This document shows, one piece after another, positions 25,894-34,032 of a stretch of 39,614 nucleotides of DNA. The stretch covers positions 33,464 through 73,077 of the forward strand of contig JAGRLL010000032.1 of assembly GCA_020441855.1 (NCBI GenBank), in the 5' to 3' direction. The position numbers and the translations under genes were made by a program. Source of the stretch: Nitratireductor sp. (lineage in GTDB: Bacteria; Pseudomonadota; Alphaproteobacteria; Rhizobiales; Rhizobiaceae). The notes under the pieces are model-generated. The model was given only the letters and a program-made list of their open reading frames with translations, had not been told where the DNA came from and did not search any database. Every line of letters begins with the position of its first letter. Position 1 is the first letter of the stretch.

Positions 25894-27788
25894 GGCGAAG
25901 TGTCTATCGCATCCGCAACCAGATCCACCCCGATGCCGAGGGCGCCGACCGCATCGGCCGCCGCCGCCTTGTGACGCGCGCCAACGCCTGACGCCAACAC
26001 AACGCGCAGACGAGCGGCGCCTTTCTCAACCGTCCGGGAGATTTCAAAATCCGGCCGGGACAGGCCGGCGTCGAAAAGCCTTTCGGTGACCGCAAGCTCG
26101 GCCGCCCTCAGCCGCAAAGTCACCTTGTCGATTTTGCCGACAGTGGTCTTCGGCAATTCATCGAGCATGACGATGCGCTTGGGGATTGCCGCGCGCTCCG
26201 GTATCAGTTCCGACGCGCGATCGAGGATCGCCTGCGCGTCGGAACCGTCTGCACACGCGACATAAGCAATCGGCAGTTCGCCGGCATAGGCGTCCGGCAT
26301 TGCCACCGCCGCGGCGTCGCGCACACCCGGTATGGAAAGCAGCGCTTCCTCGATCATGCCCGGGTCGATGTTGTGGCCGCTTCTGTTGATCGAATCCTTG
26401 GCCCTGCCCGTCAGCCAGAAGCTGCCGGCTGCATCGCAATAGCCGAGGTCGCCGGTATTCAGCCAGCCGTCTCCGATCCAGGGAGATTCGGCGTTGCCCA
26501 GATAGCCGGAAAAGACATTGGGTCCCCGCACGAGGAGCACGCCGCTTTCGCCGCGGGGCGCTTCTTCCAGATAATGCCCCTCCCGATCCAGCCGAGCGAT
26601 GCGGATTTGTATGTATGGCAGCCGGCGTCCGATCGAACCTGCGGGAACCGGGCTGTGCAGCGAAGTGGTCACGCCACAGCCCGCTTCGGTCATGCCGTAA
26701 CCCTGCCGGATCGGAAGACCCGTCTTGTCGGTGAAGCGTCTGGCAAGCGTGTCAGGCAGGACCGATGCCCCGCTGCCGATTGCCTTCAAGGTCTCCGGCC
26801 TTGAAGGAAACGGCAGATCGACCAGCACCGACAGGACGGTCGGCACCAGTGTCAATTGTGTCACGCCAAACCGCCTCACCGTATTCCAGAGGTCCGCAAC
26901 GACTCCGGGCGCGCGATAACCAAGTGGCGACAGCATTAGCACGGAATTGCCCCAGACCATCGGCACGAGGCTCGTCACGACCAGTCCGGCGACATGAAAC
27001 AAGGGGCCGCCGCAGACCGTGCAGCTCTCCTGCTGGTTCTGCCTGATGGCCCCCATGATCCATGCCTCGAAAAGCAGGCTGCGAACGGACTGCATAGCAA
27101 TTTTAGGCGTTCCGGTGGTTCCGCCTGTATGCACGTAAGCCGCGATGCGTTCGAAATCCTCGTCCGGCGCGAAATCCAGTTCCGCGCCGGAATGCGCCCT
27201 GCTCAAGACATCCAGATTGCCGGAAACGGACGCATCGTCGGAAAGAACCAGATGCGATACGTCTTTTCCCAGAATGTCTGCGGCCTGTATTGCCCGCCGC
27301 CATATCTCGGGATCGCGGTCCTCTCCCGGCGAAACCACGACCCTGGCACCGGCCGCCTTTACCAGGGACGCGATGCTTTCGGCTTCGAGATAGCAATTGA
27401 TCGGAAAGGCGATGCCAGCCGTCGCCGCCGCCCATACGATCGCGTGAAACTCAGGAACGTTCGGCAGCACGATGGCGATCGGCCCGTTCGCGCCTCCGGC
27501 AAGCGAGCGGAACAGGTTGGCAAGCGATGTCGTCTGCCGGAACAGTTCCAAAAAGGTCATTGTCTGCGGCGCGTCGGTCGATAAACCATTCGGCAGAAAG
27601 CGAATGGCGATCTTGTCGGGATGCCGGCGCGCCGTTGCCGCCAATGCCGCATGAACGGAACGCGCTGAAAATCTCGACTCGAAGGGCGTTCTTTCGAATT
27701 CCGCTATTTCCGATTCGTCCCGAAACTCGCCAATGTAGCTCAGCGGGACATCCGACCTCACAGAACCGCGCTCGTCAGCAATCATCAT
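25890..27788 (-). CDS. AMP-forming acyl-CoA synthetase
   Basis: This 632-residue ANL-superfamily ligase activates a carboxylic acid with ATP and CoA. Motifs in order are the P-loop HTGGTTGTPKIAM, GYGMTEAGCG, LNTGDLGY, the hinge region GRAKDSINRSGHNIDPGMIE and the catalytic-lysine segment TTVGKIDKV. About 70 residues follow the last motif (ERLFDAGLSRPDFEISRTV onward), an unusual C-terminal extension. Two adjacent ATGs (27788, 27785) follow GAGAGGA. The gene is convergent with the TetR gene: their TAG stops overlap in the shared tetranucleotide CTAG. Its promoter region holds the 18-bp palindrome, so it should be controlled by that regulator. The substrate is probably the acid that enters the pathway. 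Confidence 0.92.
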   Translation of the reverse strand: MMIADERGSVRSDVPLSYIGEFRDESEIAEFERTPFESRFSARSVHAALAATARRHPDKIAIRFLPNGLSTDAPQTMTFLELFRQTTSLANLFRSLAGGANGPIAIVLPNVPEFHAIVWAAATAGIAFPINCYLEAESIASLVKAAGARVVVSPGEDRDPEIWRRAIQAADILGKDVSHLVLSDDASVSGNLDVLSRAHSGAELDFAPDEDFERIAAYVHTGGTTGTPKIAMQSVRSLLFEAWIMGAIRQNQQESCTVCGGPLFHVAGLVVTSLVPMVWGNSVLMLSPLGYRAPGVVADLWNTVRRFGVTQLTLVPTVLSVLVDLPFPSRPETLKAIGSGASVLPDTLARRFTDKTGLPIRQGYGMTEAGCGVTTSLHSPVPAGSIGRRLPYIQIRIARLDREGHYLEEAPRGESGVLLVRGPNVFSGYLGNAESPWIGDGWLNTGDLGYCDAAGSFWLTGRAKDSINRSGHNIDPGMIEEALLSIPGVRDAAAVAMPDAYAGELPIAYVACADGSDAQAILDRASELIPERAAIPKRIVMLDELPKTTVGKIDKVTLRLRAAELAVTERLFDAGLSRPDFEISRTVEKGAARLRVVLASGVGARHKAAAADAVGALGIGVDLVADAIDTSP

Positions 27789-27803
27789 TTTCCTCTCGAC
27801 ATT

Positions 27804-27821
27804 TTATCGAGTACTCGATAA
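27804..27821. promoter_or_regulatory. TetR-type operator between ligase and hydratase genes
   Basis: TTATCGAGTACTCGATAA is a perfect 18-bp palindrome in the 103-bp gap between the divergent ligase (-) and hydratase (+). Its 14-bp core is identical to the site at 24807. TAAAAT at its left edge (minus strand, 27806-27801) could be a -10 but would leave only a few bases of leader, so promoter positions are uncertain. Confidence 0.75.
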
Positions 27822-27891
27822 GTTTCTTGCGATTGACCTCGCCTGTCAATCGAATTCTCGCGCTGGCCGAATCGGAGGAGAACGCGCGCTT

Positions 27892-29187
27892 ATGTCGGAA
27901 ACCGTGCAGTTCGAACGCAGGCCGCCACTGGGCATCGTATGGATCGACAACCCGCCTGCCAATGCGCTCAGCGCCAGCGTCCGGCGCGGCCTGGCACGGG
28001 TTCTCCCCGAAGCCGAAACCGATTCCGGCATCGACCGCATCGTGATCGCATGCAGGGGGCGCTCCTTTGTCTCTGGCGCGGACATCAAGGAGTTCGGCAC
28101 ACCGAGCGACGCGCCCAAGGTCGCCGAGATCATCGAACGGGTCGCCGCCGTTTCCAAGCCGACATTCTGTTTCATGCACGGTTATGCCCTGGGGGGTGGA
28201 CTCGAGCTGGCGCTGGCATGCGACTGGCGCGCCGCCGAGGCGAATTGCCGGCTCGGCCTGCCGGAGGTGAATCTCGGTCTGATTCCCGGCGCGGGGGGAA
28301 CCCAGCGCCTCCCGCGGCTTGTCGGCGTCGAAGACGCTCTCGAACTACTGGTTACGGGCGTCCAAATCGGTGCTGAACGAGCCGAGGAAATCGGACTCGT
28401 TGACGATGTCGCAGCAAACGGCATCGACGCCTACCTGAACCGGCTGGCCCAGGCTCCGACGCCAGACAAACGGGCAGGGAAACCCGGCGCCCGCGAGATG
28501 ACTGCCAACGAGCAAGAAGCCATCACCCGCTGGCGTGAACGAGTGGCGCGCGAGATGCCGGGCTGCGATGCCCCCGTGGCATGCATCGATGCCGTCGACT
28601 TCGCCTGCAGGCATCTGCTTTGCGAAGGCCTTTCGGAAGAAACGCGGCTTTTTCTGAAGCTGCACCGCTCGCCGCAATCGAAGGCGCTAATCTACCAGTT
28701 CTTCGCCAGGCAGAAGGCTCGCAAGGCGCAACTCTACACGAGGCCGCGGCCCGACTGGATCGCCGTCGCCTTGCGGGAACTGCCCCCTCTGCCGCATCAA
28801 ACGGAAATCGGCATGCTGGAATCGCTCGGCTTCAGCAAGGCGCCGGGCTCGATTCTGGGCGAATGGGTCGACGCAAATGCTTCGAGCACCGGTCGGGAGA
28901 CGGGTCGCCCATCAAGCGATCCGGGCACCGACGAGGCCGGGATCGTGGCGCGGATTTCCCTGGCGCTGGCAAGGGCCGGAGCGGCACTGATCGAAGAGGG
29001 CAAGGCCGAAAGCCCCGAGGTGCTCGACCTTGCAGCCGTCGATCACCATGGGTTTCCCCGGCAGCTGGGTGGGCCATTCCATCAGGCGAGACTTCTTGAT
29101 GAAGCCGGCAAACCGCAAGACGCCCACCGGGAACGCCAGATTGAAACCGTCGCCGGGACAAGGACCGGAATCAATGACGCACAGTAG
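27892..29187 (+). CDS. Enoyl-CoA hydratase, FadB/FadJ-like but lacking the dehydrogenase domain
   Basis: This 431-residue protein starts at ATG 27892 after a strong GGAGGAG. The N-terminal 190 residues are a crotonase domain with oxyanion-hole segments [12 protein letters not shown] and [16 protein letters not shown] and the active-site region [20 protein letters not shown]. The following part ([20 protein letters not shown]) matches the linker of fused hydratase/3-hydroxyacyl-CoA dehydrogenase enzymes. The final part ([20 protein letters not shown] ... [13 protein letters not shown]) matches their last C-terminal subdomain. The NAD-binding Rossmann part (GxGxxG) and the first 3-hydroxyacyl-CoA dehydrogenase C-terminal domain are missing; full-length relatives have about 700 residues. 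It should hydrate or isomerise enoyl-CoA but not oxidise the hydroxyacyl-CoA. It ends overlapping the next gene by 14 bp. Confidence 0.88.
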   Translation: MSETVQFERRPPLGIVWIDNPPANALSASVRRGLARVLPEAETDSGIDRIVIACRGRSFVSGADIKEFGTPSDAPKVAEIIERVAAVSKPTFCFMHGYALGGGLELALACDWRAAEANCRLGLPEVNLGLIPGAGGTQRLPRLVGVEDALELLVTGVQIGAERAEEIGLVDDVAANGIDAYLNRLAQAPTPDKRAGKPGAREMTANEQEAITRWRERVAREMPGCDAPVACIDAVDFACRHLLCEGLSEETRLFLKLHRSPQSKALIYQFFARQKARKAQLYTRPRPDWIAVALRELPPLPHQTEIGMLESLGFSKAPGSILGEWVDANASSTGRETGRPSSDPGTDEAGIVARISLALARAGAALIEEGKAESPEVLDLAAVDHHGFPRQLGGPFHQARLLDEAGKPQDAHRERQIETVAGTRTGINDAQ

Positions 29188-30022
29188 TGGTATTCCGGCG
29201 CTGGATCATGTGGTCGTGAACGTGCACGGCGAACTCGATGAATCGGTTGCCCGATACGAGAGGCTCGGCTTTCTCGTCACCGAACGCGGGCATCATTCAC
29301 TGGGATCGAGCAACAATCTCGCCGTCTTCCAAAACACCTATCTAGAGCTTCTGGGCTATCTGCCCGGGCGCAATGAGTTGCGACCCGGTCTCTGGGTGCA
29401 CCCGCCGGGCCTCAGCGGCCTTGTCTTCAAGAATGCCGAACCGGGGAAGCTCTACGATGAACTGGTTTCCAGGGGGCTGCCCGTGCTCGAGCCGCTGGAG
29501 TTCTCACGTCCGGTCGATCTGCCTACCGGCCCCGAGGATGCGGCATTCACCGTGGTCAGGATCGATGGAGACGCGGTGCAGAACGGCCGGACTTTCTTTT
29601 GTTGCCACCATACGCCCGAACTGGTTTGGCGGCCGGAATGGCAAAAGCATCCGAATGGCGCCACGGACATCGTCGGCTTCGTCATCGCCACTGCCGATCC
29701 GGATCGCGCCGTCTCGCCCTTCCGCGCCATGTTCGAAAACAGCCCGATATTGCCGGCCGAGGGCGGATTCCAAATGCAGGCAGGCACCGCTCGGATCGAG
29801 TTTCTTACACCCGAGACGGTAGAGGCCAGATTCCATGGGGCAGCGCTGACCAGTCCAAACGGCACCGACCGGATGGTTGCCATCTCGCTGCACACCGGGA
29901 CCCCCCGGTTTCTGCAGGACCTCCTGACCCGCAACGAGGTGCCGCGTATCGAGCTGCCCGATGGCTCGACCGTCATCGAACACCGGCAGGCGGCCAATGT
30001 GGCCGTTCATTTTGTGGCTTGA
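29174..30022 (+). CDS. Glyoxalase/VOC-like domain protein
   Basis: This 282-residue protein has a VOC (glyoxalase-like) pattern: IPALDHVVVNVHGELDESVA, RYERLGFLVTERGHHSLGSS, and NTYLELLGYLPG in the first module, then GATDIVGFVIATADPDRAVS and TARIEFLTPETVEARF in a second. It resembles the Glyoxalase_3 type. The ATG at 29174 lies within the end of the hydratase gene; the longer frame from 29030 crosses that gene and is not used. VOC proteins are metal-dependent isomerases, epimerases, lyases or dioxygenases, so it could process a keto or hydroxy intermediate, but no reaction can be assigned. It is in the presumed TetR-controlled plus-strand operon. Confidence 0.82.
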   Translation: MTHSSGIPALDHVVVNVHGELDESVARYERLGFLVTERGHHSLGSSNNLAVFQNTYLELLGYLPGRNELRPGLWVHPPGLSGLVFKNAEPGKLYDELVSRGLPVLEPLEFSRPVDLPTGPEDAAFTVVRIDGDAVQNGRTFFCCHHTPELVWRPEWQKHPNGATDIVGFVIATADPDRAVSPFRAMFENSPILPAEGGFQMQAGTARIEFLTPETVEARFHGAALTSPNGTDRMVAISLHTGTPRFLQDLLTRNEVPRIELPDGSTVIEHRQAANVAVHFVA

Positions 30023-30029
30023 GGCGCTC

Positions 30030-31127
30030 ATGAACACACTCGACTACACCTGCGTTTTCGGCGTCGATTACCAGGACGCACGCACGAAGTTTCTCGACTC
30101 GGCGGACCGGGTAGCGGGCCGGATTACAACCTATCGTCACCCCGACGAGACCGGTCCGTCGGGAGAGGAACTGGCGATTGACGTGGCGCGGCTGGGAAGC
30201 GCCGATGCACCCAGGCAGCTTGTAATCATCAGCGGGACGCACGGCCTCGAAGGCCTCAGCGGATCGGCCTCTCAGGTCGCCTGGCTACACACCATCGCCG
30301 CGGACGCACTGCCCCCGGACACTTCGGTGCTGCTCGTCCACGCACTCAATCCTTGGGGTTTCGCGCATGGATCGAGGACGACCGAGAACAATGTCGATCT
30401 CAACCGGAATTTCGTCGACCACTCCGAGCGCTATCCGGAGAATACCGGCTTTTCCGAGTTCGCTCCCCACATGCTGCCGCAGGACTGGACACCGCAGGCC
30501 TTCGACCAGCTCAACCGCGCCATTGCCGATTACTGCGAAGCACACGGCGCCGATGCCCAGTTCGATGCGCTCACGCGCGGGCAATACGACCATCCGCAGG
30601 CGATCAACTTCGGCGGCAGCAAACGCGAATGGTCAAACCTGACGCTTGAGGCCATTGCGCGGGAACATCTCGGCGCGGCGCAAAAGATCGGCTTCATCGA
30701 TTGGCATACCGGGATTGGAGAATGGGGAGAGTCGTTCTTTCTCTGCTTCAATTCCGACGGTTCGCCGGAACAGGATCAGGCAGTAAAATGGTGGGGTGAG
30801 GCCCGGATCCTTGGCCAGCGTCCGCTCGGCTTGCAGCGCCCAAATTATCAAGGGCTGGTCTTCTCGGGCCTGAGCGCATTTCTGGGCGAGCGTCCCATGG
30901 TGGGCGCGGTCGTGGAATTCGGCACCCGCGGCCGCGAAATGCGCCGGGCGCTGCAACTCGACATCTGGCTGAAATTTCGCGCACGCGGCGACAGTCCGAA
31001 AATCCGGATGCTGCGCGAGGACATGCACGACGCGTTCGTTCCCGTGTCTTCGTCCTGGCGCGAGCGCACTTCTGCCCAGGCTGTGACGATTACCGACGAA
31101 GCCCTGAAGGGGCTGTCGAACTGGTGA
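30030..31127 (+). CDS. DUF2817 family, M14-like zinc hydrolase
   Basis: This 365-residue protein is of the DUF2817 family, related to M14 zinc carboxypeptidases. Probable metal ligands are in SGTHGLEGLSG and IDWHTGIGEWGE; the NNVDLNRNFVDH segment and the late VVEFGTRGRE (probable catalytic glutamate) also match M14 enzymes. No signal peptide is seen, so it should act in the cytoplasm. It starts 7 bp after the VOC gene. An amide- or peptide-cleaving enzyme beside acyl-CoA genes, a peptide-type importer and a gamma-glutamyltransferase suggests that the pathway's substrate enters as an amide or peptide conjugate. An amidohydrolase role on N-acyl amino acids is an alternative. Confidence 0.88.
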   Translation: MNTLDYTCVFGVDYQDARTKFLDSADRVAGRITTYRHPDETGPSGEELAIDVARLGSADAPRQLVIISGTHGLEGLSGSASQVAWLHTIAADALPPDTSVLLVHALNPWGFAHGSRTTENNVDLNRNFVDHSERYPENTGFSEFAPHMLPQDWTPQAFDQLNRAIADYCEAHGADAQFDALTRGQYDHPQAINFGGSKREWSNLTLEAIAREHLGAAQKIGFIDWHTGIGEWGESFFLCFNSDGSPEQDQAVKWWGEARILGQRPLGLQRPNYQGLVFSGLSAFLGERPMVGAVVEFGTRGREMRRALQLDIWLKFRARGDSPKIRMLREDMHDAFVPVSSSWRERTSAQAVTITDEALKGLSNW

Positions 31128-31177
31128 GCCTTGCGGCTTGCCGGGGGAGAGATTGCTTGAACACGAAAGGAAAAACA

Positions 31178-32191
31178 ATGCGCGCACTGGTTCTCAGGGA
31201 ACACGGGACCAATGACGTTCTCAGGCTCGAAAACGACTACCCGACGCCCACCGCCGGCGAAGACGAAGTCGTCCTGAGAGTGATGGCCTCTTCCGTCAAC
31301 TATCACGACGTCTTCACCCGGCGCGGCATGCCGGGCATCACCATTCCGATGCCTGTCGTTATCGGGCTCGATGTGGCCGGCGAGATCGTCGAGACGGGCT
31401 CTGGCGTGACGGACTGGAAGGTTGGCGACCGCGTGCTGGTCGATCCGATCAATCGCGTCAAAGGCGGCCTGATGGGCGAAACCATCGATGGCGGCATGGC
31501 CGAATACTGCCGTTGCGGAGCGCACCAGCTGCTGCGCATTCCCGATGCGATTTCCTATGAAGAAGCGGCAGCGCTACCGGTCGCCTATGGCACGGCCATT
31601 CGCATGATGAACACGATCGGGCAGGTGCAGGAGGGCGAAAAGGTCCTGATCCTGGGCGCCTCGGGTGGCGTTGGCGTCTGCTGCGTCCAGCTCGCCAAGA
31701 TCGCCGGCGCCCATGTGGTGGCCTGCGCCGGTTCCGAGGAAAAGGCGGCGCGCCTGCGCGAACTGGGAGCCGACGACATCATCATGTACAACGACGAAGA
31801 CTTCATGAAGGCGGTCTTCTCGCGTTACGGCAAACCCAATCGCCGCCGGGGCCGGGACGCCAATGGCATGGACGTTGTGGTGAACTTCACCGGCGGGGAT
31901 ACCTGGGTTCGGGGCCTGCGCTGCCTCAAGATCGGCGGACGCGTGCTGACATGCGGTGCCACGGCAGGCTTCGATCCCACGGAAGATCTGCGATTCATCT
32001 GGACCTTCGAATTGCAGATCCGCGGGTCCAACGGATGGGAGCGCGACGATTTGCACAAGCTCTTCGATCTTGTCGAAAGCGGAAGGCTCAAGGCTTGCAT
32101 CGACAGGACCTTCACTCTCGATGACGCCGCAGACGCGGTGCGCACCGTGGAGGATCGCCAGGTCATCGGCAAGGTGGTCGTCACACCCTGA
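31178..32191 (+). CDS. MDR-superfamily oxidoreductase (quinone reductase-like)
   Basis: This 337-residue medium-chain dehydrogenase/reductase starts at ATG 31178 after AAAGGA. It has VLREHGTNDVLRLENDYPTP at the N-terminus, GLDVAGEIVETGSGVTDWKV, GDRVLVDP, the nucleotide motif LILGASGGVGVCCVQLAK, and VIGKVVVTP at the end. At the catalytic-zinc position it reads SSVNYHDVFTRRGMP with no cysteine, so despite the usual 'zinc-binding dehydrogenase' label it is probably a zinc-free NAD(P)H-dependent enoyl or quinone reductase rather than an alcohol dehydrogenase. It is in the plus-strand operon with the hydratase and the second ligase and may reduce a double bond in the substrate chain. Confidence 0.9.
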   Translation: MRALVLREHGTNDVLRLENDYPTPTAGEDEVVLRVMASSVNYHDVFTRRGMPGITIPMPVVIGLDVAGEIVETGSGVTDWKVGDRVLVDPINRVKGGLMGETIDGGMAEYCRCGAHQLLRIPDAISYEEAAALPVAYGTAIRMMNTIGQVQEGEKVLILGASGGVGVCCVQLAKIAGAHVVACAGSEEKAARLRELGADDIIMYNDEDFMKAVFSRYGKPNRRRGRDANGMDVVVNFTGGDTWVRGLRCLKIGGRVLTCGATAGFDPTEDLRFIWTFELQIRGSNGWERDDLHKLFDLVESGRLKACIDRTFTLDDAADAVRTVEDRQVIGKVVVTP

Positions 32192-32275
32192 TCACCTTAA
32201 ACGGGGGCAAAGCGGACCCGGGCCCAAACGGCTCGGGCCGCACGCTTTCAGACTGGACATGAATTGACCGTGCGC

Positions 32276-33772
32276 ATGAAGAACCTTGGTGATCTTGTGG
32301 ATCGAAGCCGCGATCTCGATCGTGTCGCGGTCATCGACCTCGGCGGAGAAGCACCGCGCGAATTCACCCACCGCGAAATGGACCGGCTGGCCAATGCGGT
32401 GGTGCGCATCCTGGCCGAATCCGGCTTACCGCAGGGCGCGGCCGTTGCGGTCGCCGGCCTCAACTCGGCCGAGTACGCCGCCGCCTATCTCGGGATCATG
32501 CGCTCGGGGCGGATCGCGGTCCCGTTGAACATCAAGCTGCCGAAGGACACCGTTGAGTTCATCCTGGCCGATGCTAATGTGGCGATGGCATTCGCCGATT
32601 CCGCAGGCCGGTCGCTGATTCCGACCGGGATGCCCGTCCACGATCTGTCCACCCTCGACGCGCGAGGCGCGCTATCCGATCCATCGCTCGACAGCTACCC
32701 GGAATTCGTCCCCGAACCCGACACAGTGGCCCAGCTGCTCTATACGTCCGGCTCTTCCGGCCGGCCGAAAGGCGTGCCGCTGACCCATCGCGGCCAGCTT
32801 TGGGCGCTGGAAATGCGGATGCGGACGGCTACGATCGAAACCGCGCGCTACATCATCGCCCAGCCGCTCTTTCACATGAACGGGCTGTTTTCCCTCAAGA
32901 CGACCTTCGCCAGCAATGCATCGGTGGTGATCCTGCCCGGCTTCGACGCCCGAACCTATCTGCGGGCGCTGGCCGAGTATCGGGTGACGTCCGCCACCGC
33001 CGTGCCGACCATGTGGGCGCGCGCCCTGAAGGAGACCGACCTGCTGGAACAGCTCGACTTTTCTGCCTTCCGGCGACTCGTGCTTGGTTCCGCCCCCATG
33101 ACGCAGAACCTGCTCGACCGGCTGTCGACCGTATTCCCCGAACTCACCGTCGTGATCGGATACGGCACGACCGAGGCCGGTCCGATGGTTTTCGGTGCGC
33201 ACCCGCAGGGCAAACCGACGCCCCACATGTCCACCGGCTTTCCGGTTCCGGGCACGCAGTTGAAGCTCGTCGGCGGCACCGAAGACCAGGGCGTGCTGGT
33301 TATGCGTAACCCGGCGGTCATGCCGGGCTACCGCAACCTGCCCGAGAAAAGCGCCGAAATCCTCGACGGCGGATGGTATTACAGCGGTGACGTGTTCCGT
33401 CGCGACAAGGAGGGGTTCTACTATTTCGTGGAACGCGCCGATGACATGTTCGTATGCGCGGGAGAGAACATCTTTCCCGGAGAAGTGGAGAAACTGCTGG
33501 AACGCCATCCCGAAATTCAGCAGGCAGCCGTGGTGCCGCTGCCCGATGAGGAACGCAGCCAGATACCGGTCGCTTTCCTGATCAGGCGTCCCGGTTCAAG
33601 CCCGACGGCGGACGACATCAGGGCCTTCGCCATCAAGGGTGGCCCTGCCTACCAGCATCCCCGCCATATCGCTTTCTTGGAGGAACTGCCCTGGGCGGGC
33701 ACCAACAAGATCGATCGCAAATCCCTGATGAAACGCGCAGTGGAACTCACGGCATCGCACGGCTGGGATTGA
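32276..33772 (+). CDS. AMP-forming acyl-CoA synthetase (second ligase)
   Basis: This ligase of about 498 residues belongs to the ANL superfamily but to a different branch from the one at 25890. Motifs are LLYTSGSSGRPKGVPLTHRG, IGYGTTEAGPM, WYYSGDVFRRDKEGF, ERADDMFVCAGENIFPGEVE and the catalytic-lysine GTNKIDRKSLMKRA. No start has a good ribosome binding site: the ATG at 32276 is chosen, and a TTG at 32264 or GTG at 32270 are alternatives. It follows the MDR gene after about 85 bp with a GC-rich, weakly paired gap. It could activate a different intermediate, such as the acid left after cleavage or hydrolysis. It is the last gene of the plus-strand catabolic run. Confidence 0.92.
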   Translation: MKNLGDLVDRSRDLDRVAVIDLGGEAPREFTHREMDRLANAVVRILAESGLPQGAAVAVAGLNSAEYAAAYLGIMRSGRIAVPLNIKLPKDTVEFILADANVAMAFADSAGRSLIPTGMPVHDLSTLDARGALSDPSLDSYPEFVPEPDTVAQLLYTSGSSGRPKGVPLTHRGQLWALEMRMRTATIETARYIIAQPLFHMNGLFSLKTTFASNASVVILPGFDARTYLRALAEYRVTSATAVPTMWARALKETDLLEQLDFSAFRRLVLGSAPMTQNLLDRLSTVFPELTVVIGYGTTEAGPMVFGAHPQGKPTPHMSTGFPVPGTQLKLVGGTEDQGVLVMRNPAVMPGYRNLPEKSAEILDGGWYYSGDVFRRDKEGFYYFVERADDMFVCAGENIFPGEVEKLLERHPEIQQAAVVPLPDEERSQIPVAFLIRRPGSSPTADDIRAFAIKGGPAYQHPRHIAFLEELPWAGTNKIDRKSLMKRAVELTASHGWD

Positions 33773-33872
33773 ACTACCATCGACATGGCGCAGCCGGATA
33801 TGCTGAACCTATCGTGAGATCCGGGTACGGCGGAAAAAGCTAAGCTATCCAAATTATCCTTCGAACTATTCG

Positions 33873-33886
33873 ACTGATTAATCAGT
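33873..33886. promoter_or_regulatory. Perfect 14-bp palindrome before the DUF3489 unit
   Basis: ACTGATTAATCAGT is a perfect inverted repeat in the AT-rich gap (33773-34032) between the last catabolic ligase and DUF3489. It may be an operator or a recombination-related site. No protein partner is identifiable, and no copy was noticed elsewhere in the window. Confidence 0.4.
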
Positions 33887-33957
33887 TACCGTGCTGGACT
33901 TAGTCCTAGAAGCAAGCATGCATGGACTTGGCGACATCGGGACATGCGGTGGATGCC

Positions 33958-34012
33958 AGCCCGGTTCAACTCCGGGCTTTGCGTGGTGGGAGCGCTGGCG
34001 CGGTGCCAGCGT
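33958..34012 (+). ncRNA. Structured leader with tRNA T-arm-like hairpin upstream of DUF3489
   Basis: AGCCCGG (33958-33964) and CCGGGCT (33972-33978) form a perfect 7-bp stem closed by TTCAACT, which exactly fits the tRNA T-loop consensus TTCRANY. A second perfect 7-bp stem, CGCTGGC/GCCAGCG (33993-33999 with 34005-34011), follows with loop GCGGT. The ribosome binding site AAGGAGA begins 8 bases later. No full tRNA or CCA end is visible around it. It may be a cis-regulatory RNA, a binding site for a tRNA-handling protein, or an old attachment-site remnant. Confidence 0.45.
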
Positions 34013-34032
34013 ACATTCGAAGGAGACCCACC

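Noticed and set aside
31178..32191. Zinc alcohol dehydrogenase supplying the missing 3-hydroxyacyl-CoA dehydrogenase step.
   Set aside because: The catalytic-zinc cysteine is absent (SSVNYHDVF), so the protein is more like a quinone or enoyl reductase; the step cannot be assigned to it.
32208..32245. Rho-independent terminator between the MDR gene and the second ligase.
   Set aside because: GGCCC/GGGCC pairing is short and GC-rich but lacks a T-tract; the genes are probably co-transcribed.
33931..34012. A complete tRNA gene around the T-arm-like hairpin.
   Set aside because: No acceptor pairing, D-arm, anticodon arm or CCA end could be found at the right distances.
33922..34032. N-terminal extension of DUF3489 from the ATG at 33922.
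   Set aside because: The extension crosses the two hairpins, has low-complexity sequence, and the ATG at 34033 has a strong ribosome binding site.
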